Shown: one piece after another, positions 23,190 to 33,854 of the stretch
Layout of the letters: each line of letters begins with the position of its first letter
Position numbering within the stretch: position 1 is the stretch's first letter
Source: Chinchilla lanigera
Taxonomy: Eukaryota; Chordata; Mammalia; Rodentia; Chinchillidae
Reading direction: 5' to 3'
Assembly (NCBI RefSeq): GCF_000276665.1
Contig: NW_004955517.1
Span: 1,303,934 to 1,367,933 of the forward strand
DNA length: 64,000 bases
Translations under genes and position numbers: made by a program
The notes under the pieces: generated by a model
The model's database searches: none
What the model was told of the DNA's origin: nothing
The model's input: the letters and a program-made list of their open reading frames with translations, nothing else

Positions 23190-23885
23190 CGTAAGCCTGC
23201 ATACACTGCATGACACACTGCCAAAATACACCAAGGAAAACCTGGCAGAAGCGAAATGGACAGCTCTGAAACAGCAGTTGGAGCTTGAGTACCTCACTGA
23301 GGTAATGAACCGTGCAGCCAGCCAGAAGTTCAAGGAGGAAGGAGACAACTTGAACGACTCTGTCAACCAGCTATATCTAGCAGATGGTTGTCGTACATTC
23401 TGTCCAATAACAGCGTAGTAGACGTTCTCTGCAGTGCATGTGGAATGTTCTCCGGAGCAGACCACTTGCTAGGTTAGGGGGAAAAAAGTCAGTACGTTTA
23501 GAAGACTAATGGTAAATAAAGACTACCACTTTTGCCAACTATAATGTAATTAAGTTAGACATCAACTATAGAAAAAATGGGAAGCTAAAAATCTGTGGAA
23601 ATTAAACAGCACGCTTCTAAATAACCACTGGGTCAAAGGAGAAATCAGAAAACACATTGAGATGAATGGGGTGCTGCTAAAGCAGAGTTTACAGGAAAAT
23701 TGGGCTATAGTCACTGCATTAAGAGAGAAGAAAGATCCAAATTCACTAGGCTAATCTTGCACTTTAAGATACCAGGGTGCAAGGAGAATTAACTGTCCTT
23801 AAATCAAACAGGAAAGAATTAAGGATTAGAGCAGAAGTCAATAGAAAATAAAAATCCAATATAAAAGTTAAGACTTCAACATTTT
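23190..23885 (+). pseudogene. L1 ORF2 fragment (endonuclease to start of RT region)
   Basis: The + strand frame contains NRAASQKFKEEGDNLNDSVN, then NQLYLADGCRTFCPITA, which aligns by eye with the L1 ORF2 endonuclease stretch (LDRSSRQK...LN...Q-DLIDIYRTLHP). It continues as nucleotide matches such as CATGTGGAATGTTCTCC, TGTGGAAATTAAACAGCACG, AATAACCACTGGGTCAAAGG and GATTAGAGCAGAAGTCAATA. It is broken by stops and indels, an old truncated copy. Confidence 0.75.
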
Positions 23886-23913
23886 TTAAATTTATAAAGC
23901 TTTACCAATTATA

Positions 23914-24024
23914 GGGGCTGGGGATTTAGCTCAGCGGCAAAAGCGCCTGCCTGGCAAGCGCAAGGTCGTGAGTTCGGTTCCCGGTACCGGAGAAAAACCA
24001 AAAAAAAAGAAAAAAAAAAAAAAA
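23914..24024 (+). repeat. ID SINE, full length, with perfect 18-bp target duplication
   Basis: It begins GGGGCTGGGGATTTAGCTCA (A box TAGCTCAGCGG), continues GCCTGCCTGGCAAGCGCAAG and GTGAGTTCGGTTCCCGGTAC (B box), and ends in an A-rich tail. AAAGCTTTACCAATTATA is repeated exactly at 23896-23913 and 24025-24042. The intact ends and perfect duplication mark a recent L1-mediated insertion. Confidence 0.95.
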
Positions 24025-24299
24025 AAAGCTTTACCAATTATAATAAATTGAATTAAAATGTTTGCAGAAGAAATTAAGTCAGGAGTATTTTTCACAAAAT
24101 AGGTGACTTTTTAATACATTAAGCAACATTAAATTTTCAGTGTATTTCACAGTCCTGTTATAAAAAACAAAACTTTGAGGAAATATCCACCAAGAGCTGC
24201 CTTTTTACCAATTCAGATTCCCTTGGAAATTGTCCACCAAGCCATTTCAACCCCAGCTGTTGCAAAATCTTGTCCAATGGAAGGTGTGCAACAGTGCTA

Positions 24300-24430
24300 A
24301 TCATAGTTAGTCCTTGTACCTCCACTTCCAGCTACATGATTTGGGGCAAGTTGCCCAATTTTTGAGACCCATTTTCCTTATCTGTAAAATAGAAGAAATT
24401 TCTTCAGTATGGAACATGTGAGATAATATA
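24300..24430 (-). repeat. MIR-like fragment, antisense
   Basis: GATTTGGGGCAAGTTGCCCA, AGACCCATTTTCCTTATCTG and TAAAATAGAAGAAATTTC follow the reverse complement of MIR. Confidence 0.65.
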
Positions 24431-25515
24431 CATAAAAGAACCTGCTTTGAAGCTTGGTTTATAGGAGAGAAATTGGTTTGTATCTATTCTATATTCATTT
24501 GGTGATTTTAAAATTAAATAGCAGTTTAATTGCCGCATGTTGCATTGGTATGCATATATGAATATTCTTGACAGAGAGTAGAAGAAAAAGTCTTTAATGT
24601 TGAACTCTACCACCAGATTTCATGCTAGTCTTGTTTTCTACAGTTAGATTATAACTGTTTGACAATATGAGCCGATTCCACTATCGTAATAATTACTAAA
24701 GTGTTCACGTTGGATAAAATGTGCGTCTTGGCCTAAATTGATTGTTTTAGCAACTGGTTGTCATGACCAAACATTTGGGCCCTTCAGGGAGGAACCATTT
24801 GTAATCTACTGTTTGTTATGGTTTTGGTGGTATTGTGTTCTGTGCCTCAGTTTTTGGTCAGTCAAGCATACTTCTTTGCTTTTCATGTGTTTCTGTTGTT
24901 AGTTTGGACCCCAGGCTAGTGGCATGGCAGCTCTATAGCGCATTTGTGAGCTGATGAGCACGGTGGCTGAGTAGGTCTTGTTTTTTGCTCAAAGCATCGT
25001 TTGTAGTTGGTGATATGAAAGTTGCGTGGTGCGTCTTAGAATTTCAGCATGACTATAGATACTGCTCACCTGGGAATCTTGTTGAGCATGCAGGGAGGCC
25101 TGAGGTGTGGTGGAAAATTCCCACTTCCTTTAAGCTTCCAGGCTGTCCCAGGGCAGCTGGTCCTGGCCCCTGGGTGAGCAGCAAGACAGTGGAGCAGCAA
25201 GACAGCAAGGGGTGAGGCGAGCTGGCCTGGCATACATGCAGGTCCTATCTCCTTGTGCCTTCTGACCTTGTTTCCTCAATGGAGCACTGCAGTAAATCAG
25301 CTGAAAATCCAGAGGCATCAGAATTCAGGGATAGTGATACTGTTCTGGTATTTTAAGTATTGTAATGGTCTAATAAGGTAATAGAATGCTTCCTAATGTG
25401 TTTCTTTCAGTCCCTGTGTATCACTGCCTGCCCGCCACTCGTCTCTTTCTAGGGTATATTATTGGGTACCAACACTGATAGTTGTGAAACATCTCCATTT
25501 CTGTTATCTATAGTT

Positions 25516-25679
25516 TTTTTTTTTTTTTTTTTTTTTGTCTTTTTGAGACAGGATCTCGATATGCAGCTCAGGCTGGCCTTGAGCTCACTTTGTAGCCCAG
25601 GCTGGTGTTGAACTCGCAATGATCCTCCTGCCTCAGCCTCCTGAGTGCTGGGATTACCGGCGTGCGCCCCCATGCCCGG
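25516..25679 (-). repeat. B1 SINE, antisense
   Basis: Long T tract, then TTGAGACAGGATCTCGATAT, GCTCACTTTGTAGCCCAGGC, CTCAGCCTCCTGAGTGCTGG and CATGCCCGGCTG. Flanks CTGTTATCTATAGTT (25501-25515) and CTGTTGTCTATAGTT (25680-25694) are a 15-bp target duplication with one mismatch. Confidence 0.95.
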
Positions 25680-25934
25680 CTGTTGTCTATAGTTCTATGA
25701 CTGTGTCGTTAACCCTGCCGGTAAAGAACGTGGGTGAGACCTGCCTGCCTCCCAGCAAGCCTTTCGTCATGCAGTGAAAGGAATTGTGCAATTCTGTTCT
25801 AACACTTAAGTGTGTGATTGAAGCTTCCCAGTGAAGCTAGTCTGGAACCCTGGGTCATTGAGATGAGCGTGCAGATTGAGTTGTACCTGTAGAGTCCGTG
25901 GGCTTGTTTGCTATGACGTGTGACTCTGGAGGCC

Positions 25935-25971
25935 GAGTTTCAGAAGGATTAGGTCACTTGACAGCAGTCAT
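25935..25971 (+). repeat. 37-bp direct repeat, copy A (upstream of exon 3)
   Basis: Begins GAGTTTCAGAAGGATTAGGT and ends GACAGCAGTCAT. It is identical over all 37 bases to 26625-26661 on the other side of exon 3. Here the sequence on both sides of the repeat is not MIR-like, which suggests this is the inserted copy. Confidence 0.95.
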
Positions 25972-26051
25972 TTTAGGATGTATCAAGTTTAATTCCTAAT
26001 AGGATGTAGATGTGGCTTGACCCATAATGCGTGCCTTCTGACTCGTTACAG

Positions 26052-26341
26052 AACACAGAAGCAGTCGCAGGAAAGACAAGAGGAAGACGGGCAGGAGGAA
26101 ATGGGAAGGCACAAATAGCCTGGCAGATGACCTGGCAGCCCTAGACAGCGGGCTGGCAGGCAAGGTGGCCTCTGCTTACAGGAACGAGACCAACAGCCCC
26201 CGGGACAGGAGGGCGCACAGAAGGACCAAGCGCTTTTTATCCTACCCACGGTTTGTAGAAGTCATGGTGGTGGCGGACAAGAAAATGGTTTTATACCATG
26301 GAGCAAACCTTCAGCACTATGTTTTAACCTTAATGGCCATT
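26052..26341 (+). CDS. ADAMTS9: ADAMTS9 exon 3 of window (prodomain end, furin site, start of protease)
   Basis: 290 nt between acceptor TTACAG and donor GTAAGT; leaves phase 0. It encodes a very basic linker ([16 protein letters not shown]), a potential N-glycosylation site (NET in YRNETNS) and the convertase sites RDRR and RRTKR (codons 123-127, 26219-26233). The mature enzyme then begins [18 protein letters not shown], the first strand of the reprolysin fold. Family knowledge: ADAMTS9 is cut at this last site, and processing takes place at the cell surface by furin. The exon ends in HYVLTLMAI. Confidence 0.97.
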
Positions 26342-26589
26342 GTAAGTATATTCAAGAAGATCACTCATCCTCAGTGTCCACCGGGGAGGGTTTCCCACAG
26401 TGCTTTGGAGGAGCATTCGGGGCTGCCCTTTCAGCCATTCAGACAAAGGGCAGAAGGGAACTTGCGTGTACTCACCGGCTGCCTTTCCACGTTGATGGTG
26501 GTGTTATCGATATTCCCTGGTTGTTCGATATTTTATATGAAATTTAAATGTGCTTCTTACTTAAAAAGCATAATTCCCAGTCCACTAGG

Positions 26590-26680
26590 CTGGATTATTA
26601 TCTCATCTTATAGACAAGAAGACTGAGTTTCAGAAGGATTAGGTCACTTGACAGCAGTCATGTGAAGCTAGCAAGGTGCT
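26590..26680 (+). repeat. MIR-like fragment containing 37-bp direct repeat copy B
   Basis: TTATTATCTCATCTTATAGA, CAAGAAGACTGAGTTTCAGA, AGGATTAGGTCACTTG, then CATGTGAAGCTAGCAAG fits the MIR core. Bases 26625-26661 equal 25935-25971 exactly. Because MIR context continues on both sides here, this copy looks like the donor. Confidence 0.7.
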
Positions 26681-27202
26681 GCGACACTGCATAGGACCTT
26701 CCGCTGGTCCACTCCCTAGATCTATGCTCTTTGGTTTGTGAACGTTCACAGCCAGGTGCGGCTCTTTAGTACTACAGTACTGGTCAGCCGCGGGCCCCAG
26801 GGCCTTAAACACGCGCTGGCTGCTGATGGCGTCATACGCAGTATTCGCAGTAAGCAGCCCTGGAGTGAAGCCTAAGAATCACTTTTTTGTACTTTCGTAC
26901 TAAACTGAAAGCACAATAAATTTACACAGTTGAAAAAGTCTAACAGAACCCAATATTACTGATCAAAAGGAAATATTTTCTGTGCAGATTCCCCAGTGTC
27001 TTCCCAGAAGCAACTATTATTAAAACTTTTTGTTGCTTCTAACTAGCACTGCCCAACAGAAATATAATGGAAACCACATCATTAATTTTAAACTTTTTAG
27101 CAGGTATGTTTTTTTGAAAAAAATATCAAGAAATACAGAAAGTTAGTTTTAACAATATACTCTTTTATACCAAACACTGTAATTCCAAAGTTTTTTGACG
27201 AG

Positions 27203-27330
27203 ATGGCTGGATGTGGAGGCACACACCTTACTCCCAGAGTTCCCGAGGCTGAGACAGGACGATATTGAGTTCAAGGCCAACCTGGACTACATGGCAAGAC
27301 ACTGCATCCAAAGCAAAACAAAAAAACAAC
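27203..27330 (+). repeat. B1 SINE, diverged
   Basis: ATGGCTGGATGTGGAGGCAC, GAGGCTGAGACAGGACGATA, GAGTTCAAGGCCAACCTGGA, ACTACATGGCAAGACACTGC then an A-rich tail. Confidence 0.85.
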
Positions 27331-27817
27331 CTAACAAGGGCTTTACTTAAGCTTTTCAAAACTCAGTTTGGACTCGCCACGCTGTAAGTCCTCAGCAGTA
27401 GCATACGGGGCAAGTGGCCCCTGTCTGGGAAACTCTGGACGTTTCTTCGGCACATATGCTGGCATACACGGCACCCCTTGCCGTGGGTCCCTGTTTGTGG
27501 ACTCGGGCACCCCTGGGTCCGCAGTATGTGGACAGGAACTTCACCTGTACTGAACTGCACCTGTACCAGACAGGTACAGATTTTTTTCTTGGAGCACAAC
27601 TGTTCACATTGTTTCAGGTATTATTAATAACCTGGGAATGGTTTAAAGATCTTGGGAGGATGTGGGTGGGTCGCGTGCAGATACGCGCAGCTTCCCGACG
27701 AGGCTCATGCACCCTCGGAGCGGGGCATGCTGAGTCCTGGAGCCAGCCTCCTCAGATACAGACAGAAAAGGGGCAGGCTCATAGACTGCTTTACACTCTT
27801 GTTTAGAAAAAGCTTTA

Positions 27818-27913
27818 GAGGCTGTGGACATTGCTCAGTGCTAGGATGCTTGCCTGGCATGCAAAGACCCTGAGTTCGATCCCCGGTATCACAGGGAAAA
27901 AAGATCAAAAAAG
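27818..27913 (+). repeat. ID SINE, diverged
   Basis: GAGGCTGTGGACATTGCTCA, GATGCTTGCCTGGCATGCAA, CTGAGTTCGATCCCCGGTAT, then an A-rich tail. A box and B box are recognisable. Confidence 0.85.
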
Positions 27914-28309
27914 TAAAGTATTCCACAGCAGCCCCTAGAGACCTGCTCCCTCTCAGCACTGCTCTTTCTTGTGAACTACCTAATTCTCCGGAACAGTGCT
28001 TACTTTCAGTCAGTTCCCCAGATAAGGGTGAAAAGCCACCGTGTTGGGGAACGTTGCTTTGGGGCTTCTTCGGGCCTCTGCTGGCCTGGGGTGCTGCTGT
28101 CCTTCCCCTCACTGCTGTGGGCCACTCCCCTGTGCACCCCGTGCTGACCGCACCCCTCCTCATCCCGTGCCCAGCCCTCATGACCAGGAAGGAGGGAAGG
28201 GAATACCCCATCAGGGTGCCCAGCCCACCCAGCTCCATGGCCATCCCACAGCTCCTTTCGGAGGAATGTTGGCTACGAACGTGAGCTTTGGGTAGCATGA
28301 CCTAGGATC

Positions 28310-28480
28310 AGCAGGCTCAGCGCTCCGGCTGTGCTGCGAACCACTGCCTGTGGAGCAGCCTTGGACAAGTTACTTAACTGCTCTGAACCTCAGTTTCCTC
28401 ATTTGCTACATAGAGGCTATAATAGACCTGGTTTAAAGTTTTACTGTTGTGACTAAATGCAAATGCATTTGCAGTTTTCA
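28310..28480 (-). repeat. MIR SINE, antisense
   Basis: CTTGGACAAGTTACTTAACT, GCTCTGAACCTCAGTTTCCT, CATTTGCTACATAGAGGCTA is a textbook reverse-complement MIR core. Confidence 0.8.
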
Positions 28481-28964
28481 GAGAAGATCTAGTACACAGT
28501 AATGTGAATGTCAGCTCTCGTAACTCATTTTAACAACGCAAAATGAACCCAAAACAGGTTTCACAGGGTTTGGGGATACAAACAGGTGAGAAGCACAGAA
28601 AACTGCAAGTATTAGCGAACGTAGTGAACGTGAGCGTCCGTAAGCTGGCAAACCAGGAAAGAGATCGGTGGCAATTCACATCCGGTGTTTTGGTACAGAA
28701 AACTGCTAAGTTGCATGGGAATGTGATTCAGGGGAAAATGCCCTGGAATTTAAACTTGCTCAAGGTCATTATGGTCTAAAACTGCCATCTGTAGATTCAA
28801 CAGAGAGACTTTAAATAAATGTTTGTTGAATGAATAAAAATTCAGAACTGGAAAATGCATGTGTTGCAGGAAATGTAAAAATAAATGGCGCCCAACCTAA
28901 AAGTGACTGCTTATTGCTTACAGAGAGTTTACAATTAACTTTGAAAAATTTATCTCCGTTGCAG

Positions 28965-29048
28965 GTAGCCTCTATCTATAAAGACCCAAGTATTGGAAAT
29001 TTAATTAATATTGTCATTGTGAACTTAGTTGTGATTCATGATGAACAG
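28965..29048 (+). CDS. ADAMTS9: ADAMTS9 exon 4 of window (catalytic domain)
   Basis: 84 nt, phase 0 to phase 0, 28 codons beginning [20 protein letters not shown] and ending VVIHDEQ. This is the second strand and helix region of the protease fold, highly conserved in ADAMTS9 and ADAMTS20. Acceptor TTGCAG, donor GTAATA. Being symmetric, the exon could be skipped in frame, though that would remove part of the protease core. Confidence 0.97.
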
Positions 29049-29146
29049 GTAATAAAGATCTTTTTTTTCCTTCTACCTGTGTATAAAATGACATCTCTGA
29101 GAGGTGTGGGTAGCAGAGACCAACTGTAACGCTTCTCTGTGTTTAG

Positions 29147-29262
29147 GAAGGACCTGTCATATCTTTTAATGCTCAGACAACGTTAAAAAACTTCTGCCAG
29201 TGGCAGCATTCAAAGAATTACCCAGGTGGGATCCGGCATGATACCGCTGTGCTTATTACAAG
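29147..29262 (+). CDS. ADAMTS9: ADAMTS9 exon 5 of window (catalytic domain)
   Basis: 116 nt after a 98-nt intron. Encodes [20 protein letters not shown], then [19 protein letters not shown] with the last codon split AG|A. It carries a Cys (NFCQW) that in this family forms a protease-domain disulfide, and the HDTAVLITR strand that comes before the active-site helix. Acceptor GTTTAG, donor GTATTT. Confidence 0.97.
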
Positions 29263-30237
29263 GTATTTGGATTTCTGGATCCTCGGTCTCTCAGCCTCGG
29301 GCCAAGGCGGCGGGGTGTGGTCACATACTCCAGCCCCAGTAGGGGGCCACGGACGCTGGTCCAGGGAATCTGTTGTGGGGCCGCCCTGAGCACTGCAGGG
29401 CCTCGACAGCATCCCTGGCCTCGCGTGCTGCTGTCAGTCACGCTCCCTTCTCTCAAACCTGACTCCAGTCTCCAGATGTCCCCTGGGAGGGCAGGAGGGA
29501 GGCTCAGCCCCAGCTGAGACCCGCTAAGGCTAGGTAAGGAGAAATGCCTCAGGCCAGCCCGGAAGCAAACCTGTCCACCTTTGGGGCAGCTGCTGCTGGC
29601 ACCCAGGTGGTTATTGCCCCCAGATCTGATCCCGTGATTCTGGCTCGAGTGATTGTGCAAGAAGCCAGAACAGGAGTTTTTTTTAAAAATGTGAAATCTT
29701 ACAATGTTTAAAAGGCAGCTCACATCTTGAAAATGTTTAAAGCATTGTAACAGAGCAGGAGAGGAGGGTGGTGACCTATTTGTGCCTCCTGTGGTGGACC
29801 CCCTCTGTTAATGCTCCAAAACACTTCTGAGCTCTTGGGGCTTTTGTAGGGGTCCTCGCACGTGGGCTGCACCCCTGAGCCACACCCCCACCCTCTGCTG
29901 GCTCTTAAATAAACTGAAGTGCAAAGCACGTAGCACCTTCTCAAGAATGTTTTCATCCTTCAGAAAATTCCAGGTACTGACTGTAGGGCGTTGGAGAAGT
30001 CTTGGTCAGAGAGGCTTCCGGTTCCTCTGTGGCCACCCCGGCAGCACAGAGACTTCTGCTGTAGCTTCTCGCCCTTAAGTCAGTGCTTCCCAAACCGTTC
30101 TGTGTTGCAAAGCCCTGGCGTTGTCAGTGTGCTGCGACCTCCCCCGCACCGCGTGCTCTTGTGACCTCTAACCAGCTGAGGTGTTTGCATGCTCTGCTCT
30201 TTGGTGCGGCCAAAACTGAGGACTGCTTTGTTTTCAG
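29263..30237 (+). other. Intron 5
   Basis: 975 nt intron, GC-rich in its first 300 nt. No repeat was clearly recognised. Open frames on both strands here lack any family motif. Confidence 0.8.
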
Positions 30238-30278
30238 ACAGGACATCTGCAGAGCTCATGACAAGTGCGACACCTTAG
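30238..30278 (+). CDS. ADAMTS9: ADAMTS9 exon 6 of window (catalytic domain, 41-nt exon)
   Basis: A very short exon encoding QDICRAHDKCDTL between split Arg and Gly codons. Acceptor TTTTCAG, donor GTGAGT. The two Cys residues belong to the structural disulfides of the protease domain. The exon is too short to be found as an open frame on its own and is supported by perfect phase continuity with exons 5 and 7. Confidence 0.95.
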
Positions 30279-30386
30279 GTGAGTCCTGTGCACGTCCTCT
30301 GGGACCGAACAGTGTGTAGTGTTTCTGTCACAAGCCACAATCGCTTTTTAAAGTCAATCCTTGCTGTTCTTACTCCCACCTAATAG

Positions 30387-30492
30387 GCCTTGCCGAGCTG
30401 GGGACCATCTGTGACCCGTACCGGAGCTGCTCCATCAGTGAAGATAATGGCTTGAGTACAGCTTTCACAATTGCCCATGAGCTGGGCCATGT
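30387..30492 (+). CDS. ADAMTS9: ADAMTS9 exon 7 of window (active-site helix, zinc ligands 1 and 2)
   Basis: 106 nt after a 108-nt intron. Encodes [20 protein letters not shown], then [15 protein letters not shown] and the first two bases of Val. HELGH (codons 274-278, 30476-30490) gives the first two zinc-binding His and the catalytic Glu of the metzincin site. The third His lies in exon 8. Donor GTAAGT. Confidence 0.98.
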
Positions 30493-31307
30493 GTAAGTTT
30501 CCGCTTCGTAATTTCTTTCAATTCCAAGCAACCTAAGCCTTCTGTCTCTCTGCACCAGTGAGCATTGCCTTGACTTCGTCACAGCAGCATTTGCAGGGCT
30601 GGAAGCTTTGACCCTGAGTGGAAGAAATGACTTTGGCTTCAGAAAGCTGAGTCCGAGGTAGCTCGGCCTCTTCAGCCACGGTTCACGTGTGTCTCTGGTG
30701 AAACTGCTCGTATTTGACATGCAAAGCTTCGTAGGCTCTTCCTTCCTACTGGGAGCAGGAGGCGCAGGGCCCCTCTGCTCTTTCCACTGACGGAGAGGGT
30801 ACGCTAATGTGGAAAGCTTTCCGGACTCAGTGTCTCCATTTAGGTGGGTCCCGCAGTATTGCCCTGGGCCGTAAGATTTTTACAAATCCAGATCCGTCCT
30901 GACTGCAGCTGTAACTCAGGTACTTAGTATCTGGGAAAGTAATAGCCTCTTCAAGAAAAGAGACTGAGCAAAGACACAGAATAGGAATCATTTCCTCGTT
31001 ATGGCCACTAAGTGGCCGTTAGGAAATGCACTTTCCCCGTGGCTCTTTAGAGACAGAGCACGGTTAGAACACATGGCAAATCAGTGTAAATTTGCTAGAA
31101 ATTATTCTGACTGTTGAACTACATTGTTTTCTTTCTTAAACAAGTCACTCACACTCTGTGTTTTTGGAATGGGTGTCATCATGAGTACTGTATCAGTTTG
31201 CATGTCAGAACCCTACTTAGAGGGAACATCTACTAGCCAAGCATTTTTACTCAAATATTTTCATAAGAGACTTTGTACGCGGTGTGCTATGCTATGCACA
31301 GAGCGAA

Positions 31308-31352
31308 GGTGTGTGTGGGTGTGGGCACATGCACACTCACACACACACACCC
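31308..31352 (+). repeat. Imperfect GT/CA-rich microsatellite
   Basis: GTGTGTGTGGGTGTGGGCAC is followed by CACTCACACACACACACCCC, so GT-rich and CA-rich halves are adjacent and could pair as a hairpin. Confidence 0.8.
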
Positions 31353-31398
31353 CTAGAGGCATCTGCAGGTCAGTTCTGTGAAAATGGATGTATCTAAA

Positions 31399-31675
31399 GT
31401 TGCTTTTCTTGTTGCTGGGACAGAACGTGCAGCGCCCAGTGGTGCGGGAGAGAACAGGTCATGGCACCCACAAGGCAGCACAAGCAACAAGGGAGGAGCA
31501 GACCTCTTTCTGTCCCTTGTGTTGTATCCCGTCTGCCCGCCGTAGGGAGGCAGTAGCAGTCACACCCTTAATCCCAGCATCACACGCTTTAAATTCAGAC
31601 ACGGTAAAGCCCCTTCCCTGTGACTGCACGAGGCTTTGGGAGACGTCTAGACACAGCCGTAATGTACCTTTGGCC
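31399..31675 (+). repeat. Unnamed interspersed repeat, copy 1 (5'-deleted relative to copy 2)
   Basis: Shares ordered blocks with 39895-40262: TTGCTTTTCTTGTTGCTG, the CAAGCAACAAGGGAGGAGCA stretch, TTGTGTTGTATCCCGTCTGC, CACCCTTAATCCCAGCATC and TGACTGCACGAGGCTTTGGG. The family is not one I can name with confidence. Confidence 0.7.
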
Positions 31676-32373
31676 ACGTTTTAAGAGCGCGCTCCTTTTT
31701 CTCTCCAGTGGAGCCCTCTCAGGTGACCAGAAGGTAGAACATGAAGGAAGCCTGGCTCTCCATAGCAGTGGCACCAGGCCAGACATGCTTTGTTAGTGTC
31801 TTCCCTGGCCCCTGGCTCCTGAGGCGTCTTCACGAAATACAGGGGCTCCCCAGGAGAGTTCTAACCCAGGGTCCCCACCTGAGTAGCCCCATGACCTCGA
31901 TCAAGGGGTCACACCCTCTGTGCCTCAGCCCTTCTTTGTAATAGTACAGCCCGGGCGTCAGTGGGGCCTGGTCCCAGGAACCTGCGTGGACATCACCACC
32001 CTAAGATGCTCAGGCCCTTTGTTTGAGGAGGCGTGGTGTCTGCGTAGCACCTGTGCACACCCTCCTGAACACTTTAAATCACCTCTTGTTACCTGTATAC
32101 CTCACCCAGTGTAAATGCTACAGAGAGTTGTCTGCTGTATTGTTCAGAGAGTGATGACGGGCAGATAAAACATTCTGTATGTGGGAGTGTTCTCCACCTG
32201 CAGTTGGTGGGAGCTGTGGCTGTGGGACCTCAGACGACGCAGGCTGACTGTGCTATTCACTGGCTCAAATAAGTGAGTAGATGGAGTAAGGCGCCCACAG
32301 CACTGCCTCTACTTCCGGGGCACTGTGAGTGCTGAGAAGGCTTGGTTACTGTTGTCTAACAAGTGTTCAGCCA

Positions 32374-32450
32374 GGCTGGGGTAGAGCTCGGTGGGAGAGG
32401 CCTTGCCTAGCGTGCGTGAGGCCCTGGGTTCATTCCCCAGAACAACAACA
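32374..32450 (+). repeat. ID SINE, diverged
   Basis: GGCTGGGGTAGAGCTCGGTG, CCTTGCCTAGCGTGCGTGAG, GCCCTGGGTTCATTCCCCAG, then AACAACAACAA. tRNA-like boxes are recognisable. Confidence 0.85.
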
Positions 32451-32880
32451 AGGCCTTCCTTAAATCAACGTTCAGTAAATACTAAATAATACTATTTAGT
32501 CCCTGCAATAAGCAAATATACCTGGCGTGTGAATGAAAATACATTTTCTTTCGATTTTACCAAGTCGCGGTGGGGCAGGGAATGAAGGCCCGCTCCTTTG
32601 TCCACAGAAGAACAAGCTAGAGTTGAGTGCAGCGCTTGTTTGGGTTTATTAGTATAAATGTTGCCGGGACCATGCAGCTGGGCAGTGGAACCCAGGACAG
32701 TCACTCTTTTAAGAAAACAGGCTCTTGAGCATGTGAGACTATTAATTACTGGGTAGAACCCAGGAAGACCGAGATTTCCCACCCCTGCTGTCCGGTTGAG
32801 GGGCCTGCATTCTTTTAGAGAAGAAGAAAACGCAAGAGAAATTCTGGAGCAGATTCCACCACTTCTTCCTATTCTTTGCC

Positions 32881-33073
32881 GTCCCGGTTCTGGGTTTGCA
32901 CCCAGGGCCTTTGTGCCGAGTTACCTCCGGCCCTTCGGGTTGACGACCTGATTTTTATTTCCAAACAGGGCCTCACTAAATCACTCGGTTGCCCGGCGGG
33001 GCTGGAGTTGGCATGCTTCTGCCTCAGCTGCACAGAGCACTGGGATCCCAGGTGTGCGCCGTCGCACCCGGCT
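32881..33073 (-). repeat. Composite ID-B1 SINE (B1-dID type), antisense
   Basis: An ID-like half (CGGTTCTGGGTTTGCACCCA to ACCTCCGGCCC) is joined to a B1 half (CAGGGCCTCACTAAATCACT, GGGATCCCAGGTGTGCGCC, CGCACCCGGCT). Such dimers are known from several non-murid rodent families and help narrow the organism. Confidence 0.75.
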
Positions 33074-33854
33074 GCCACAGCTTTTTCTCTCTATGAGGCA
33101 GCCTCCCCACTGCCGTCTGGCCCACTTACTCCCGTGCTCAGGATGAGCTAGTGGAGGGAATTCCCTCCTCAGAGCCGAACTGGTCACGTGCTGCAGTTTG
33201 TGACTGGCATCCATCTCCCTGGGAGACAGGAGTCGGGAGGCAGAGCCTTTCTGGCCTGTACCCAGATGGCCAACTGCCTGGGCAGAGAATGCCGCGTGGG
33301 CCGCAGGAGCGGTGCTTCTGGGCTGAGGAAAGGCTTGCTGTTATTTCCTTCCCACTTCCTCTGCCTCAGCCAAGAATGGCAAGCATGCGCGAAGGCTGCT
33401 GCGGAGCTCCCTCGGGCCGAGAGGATGCTGGCAGCACTCGCAGCCCACTCGGTGAGAGCCTGGGGGAGTTCAGGAATGCTGTGGCCTGATTCTCCAGGAA
33501 GCGAGTTCCAGGGAGTCGGTGTGGGCGCGCAGTGTGGAGCTCTTGCCGTCCCCACGTTAAGCCAGCCCGGTTAGCGCGCTCTGGTTCCCACGTCGCCACT
33601 CCAGCTCTGCGGCTGTGCGCCCCGGTACACGCCGAGAACCTCGCGGGGCTGTCCCAGCCAGGTGCTCCGCCCGTCACCCTGCCCGAGAAGGGTGTCAAGA
33701 CCCACGGGCACCTCTGGCTGGAAAGCCTTTGGCCTTGGTTGTGGACAGGGACTGAGGTTCTTTATTAATGAAGTTCACTGGTACATTTTAGCATGCATCA
33801 TGAGCCCATTCATTATAAGGAATTTGTACCTGCACATGGCGTAACGTGATGCTT

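Larger units (their letters stand above)
4847..26051 (+). other. Intron 2, large and repeat-rich
   Basis: 21.2 kb intron, the longest in the window, between prodomain exons. It contains ID SINEs (4856, 6357, 23914), B1 SINEs (13347, 20259, 21905, 25516), several MIR fragments, L1 fragments (11520, 21430, 23190), an hAT mini-element (21775), the piggyBac-type remnant (13.7-16.1 kb), a G-quadruplex-prone pentamer array (7960), dinucleotide repeats (9042, 9462), a 170-bp polypyrimidine tract (18838) and one copy of the 37-bp duplicate (25935). No extra ADAMTS9 exon was recognised. Between these elements I see only unremarkable intron sequence. Confidence 0.85.
26342..28964 (+). other. Intron 3
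   Basis: 2.6 kb intron. It holds a MIR-like fragment with the second 37-bp repeat copy (26590-26680), an old unclassified repeat near 27040-27130, a B1 (27203), an ID SINE (27818), an antisense MIR (28310) and an L2/MIR-type 3' end near 28740-28845. The rest is plain intron. Confidence 0.8.

Noticed and set aside
23104..23418. 104-codon frame that first looked like a fragment of an unknown helical protein
   Set aside because: Its sequence continues into L1 ORF2 nucleotide matches, and its C-terminal half aligns with the L1 endonuclease region, so it is a decayed L1 piece.
23914..24000. tRNA-like sequence with A and B boxes, considered as a tRNA gene
   Set aside because: It belongs to the ID SINE family (repeated at least nine times here), has an A-rich tail and target duplications, and has lost the tRNA fold.
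27705..28298. 197-codon antisense open frame
   Set aside because: It runs through an ID SINE and GC-rich intron, with no recognisable domain and no matching splice sites.
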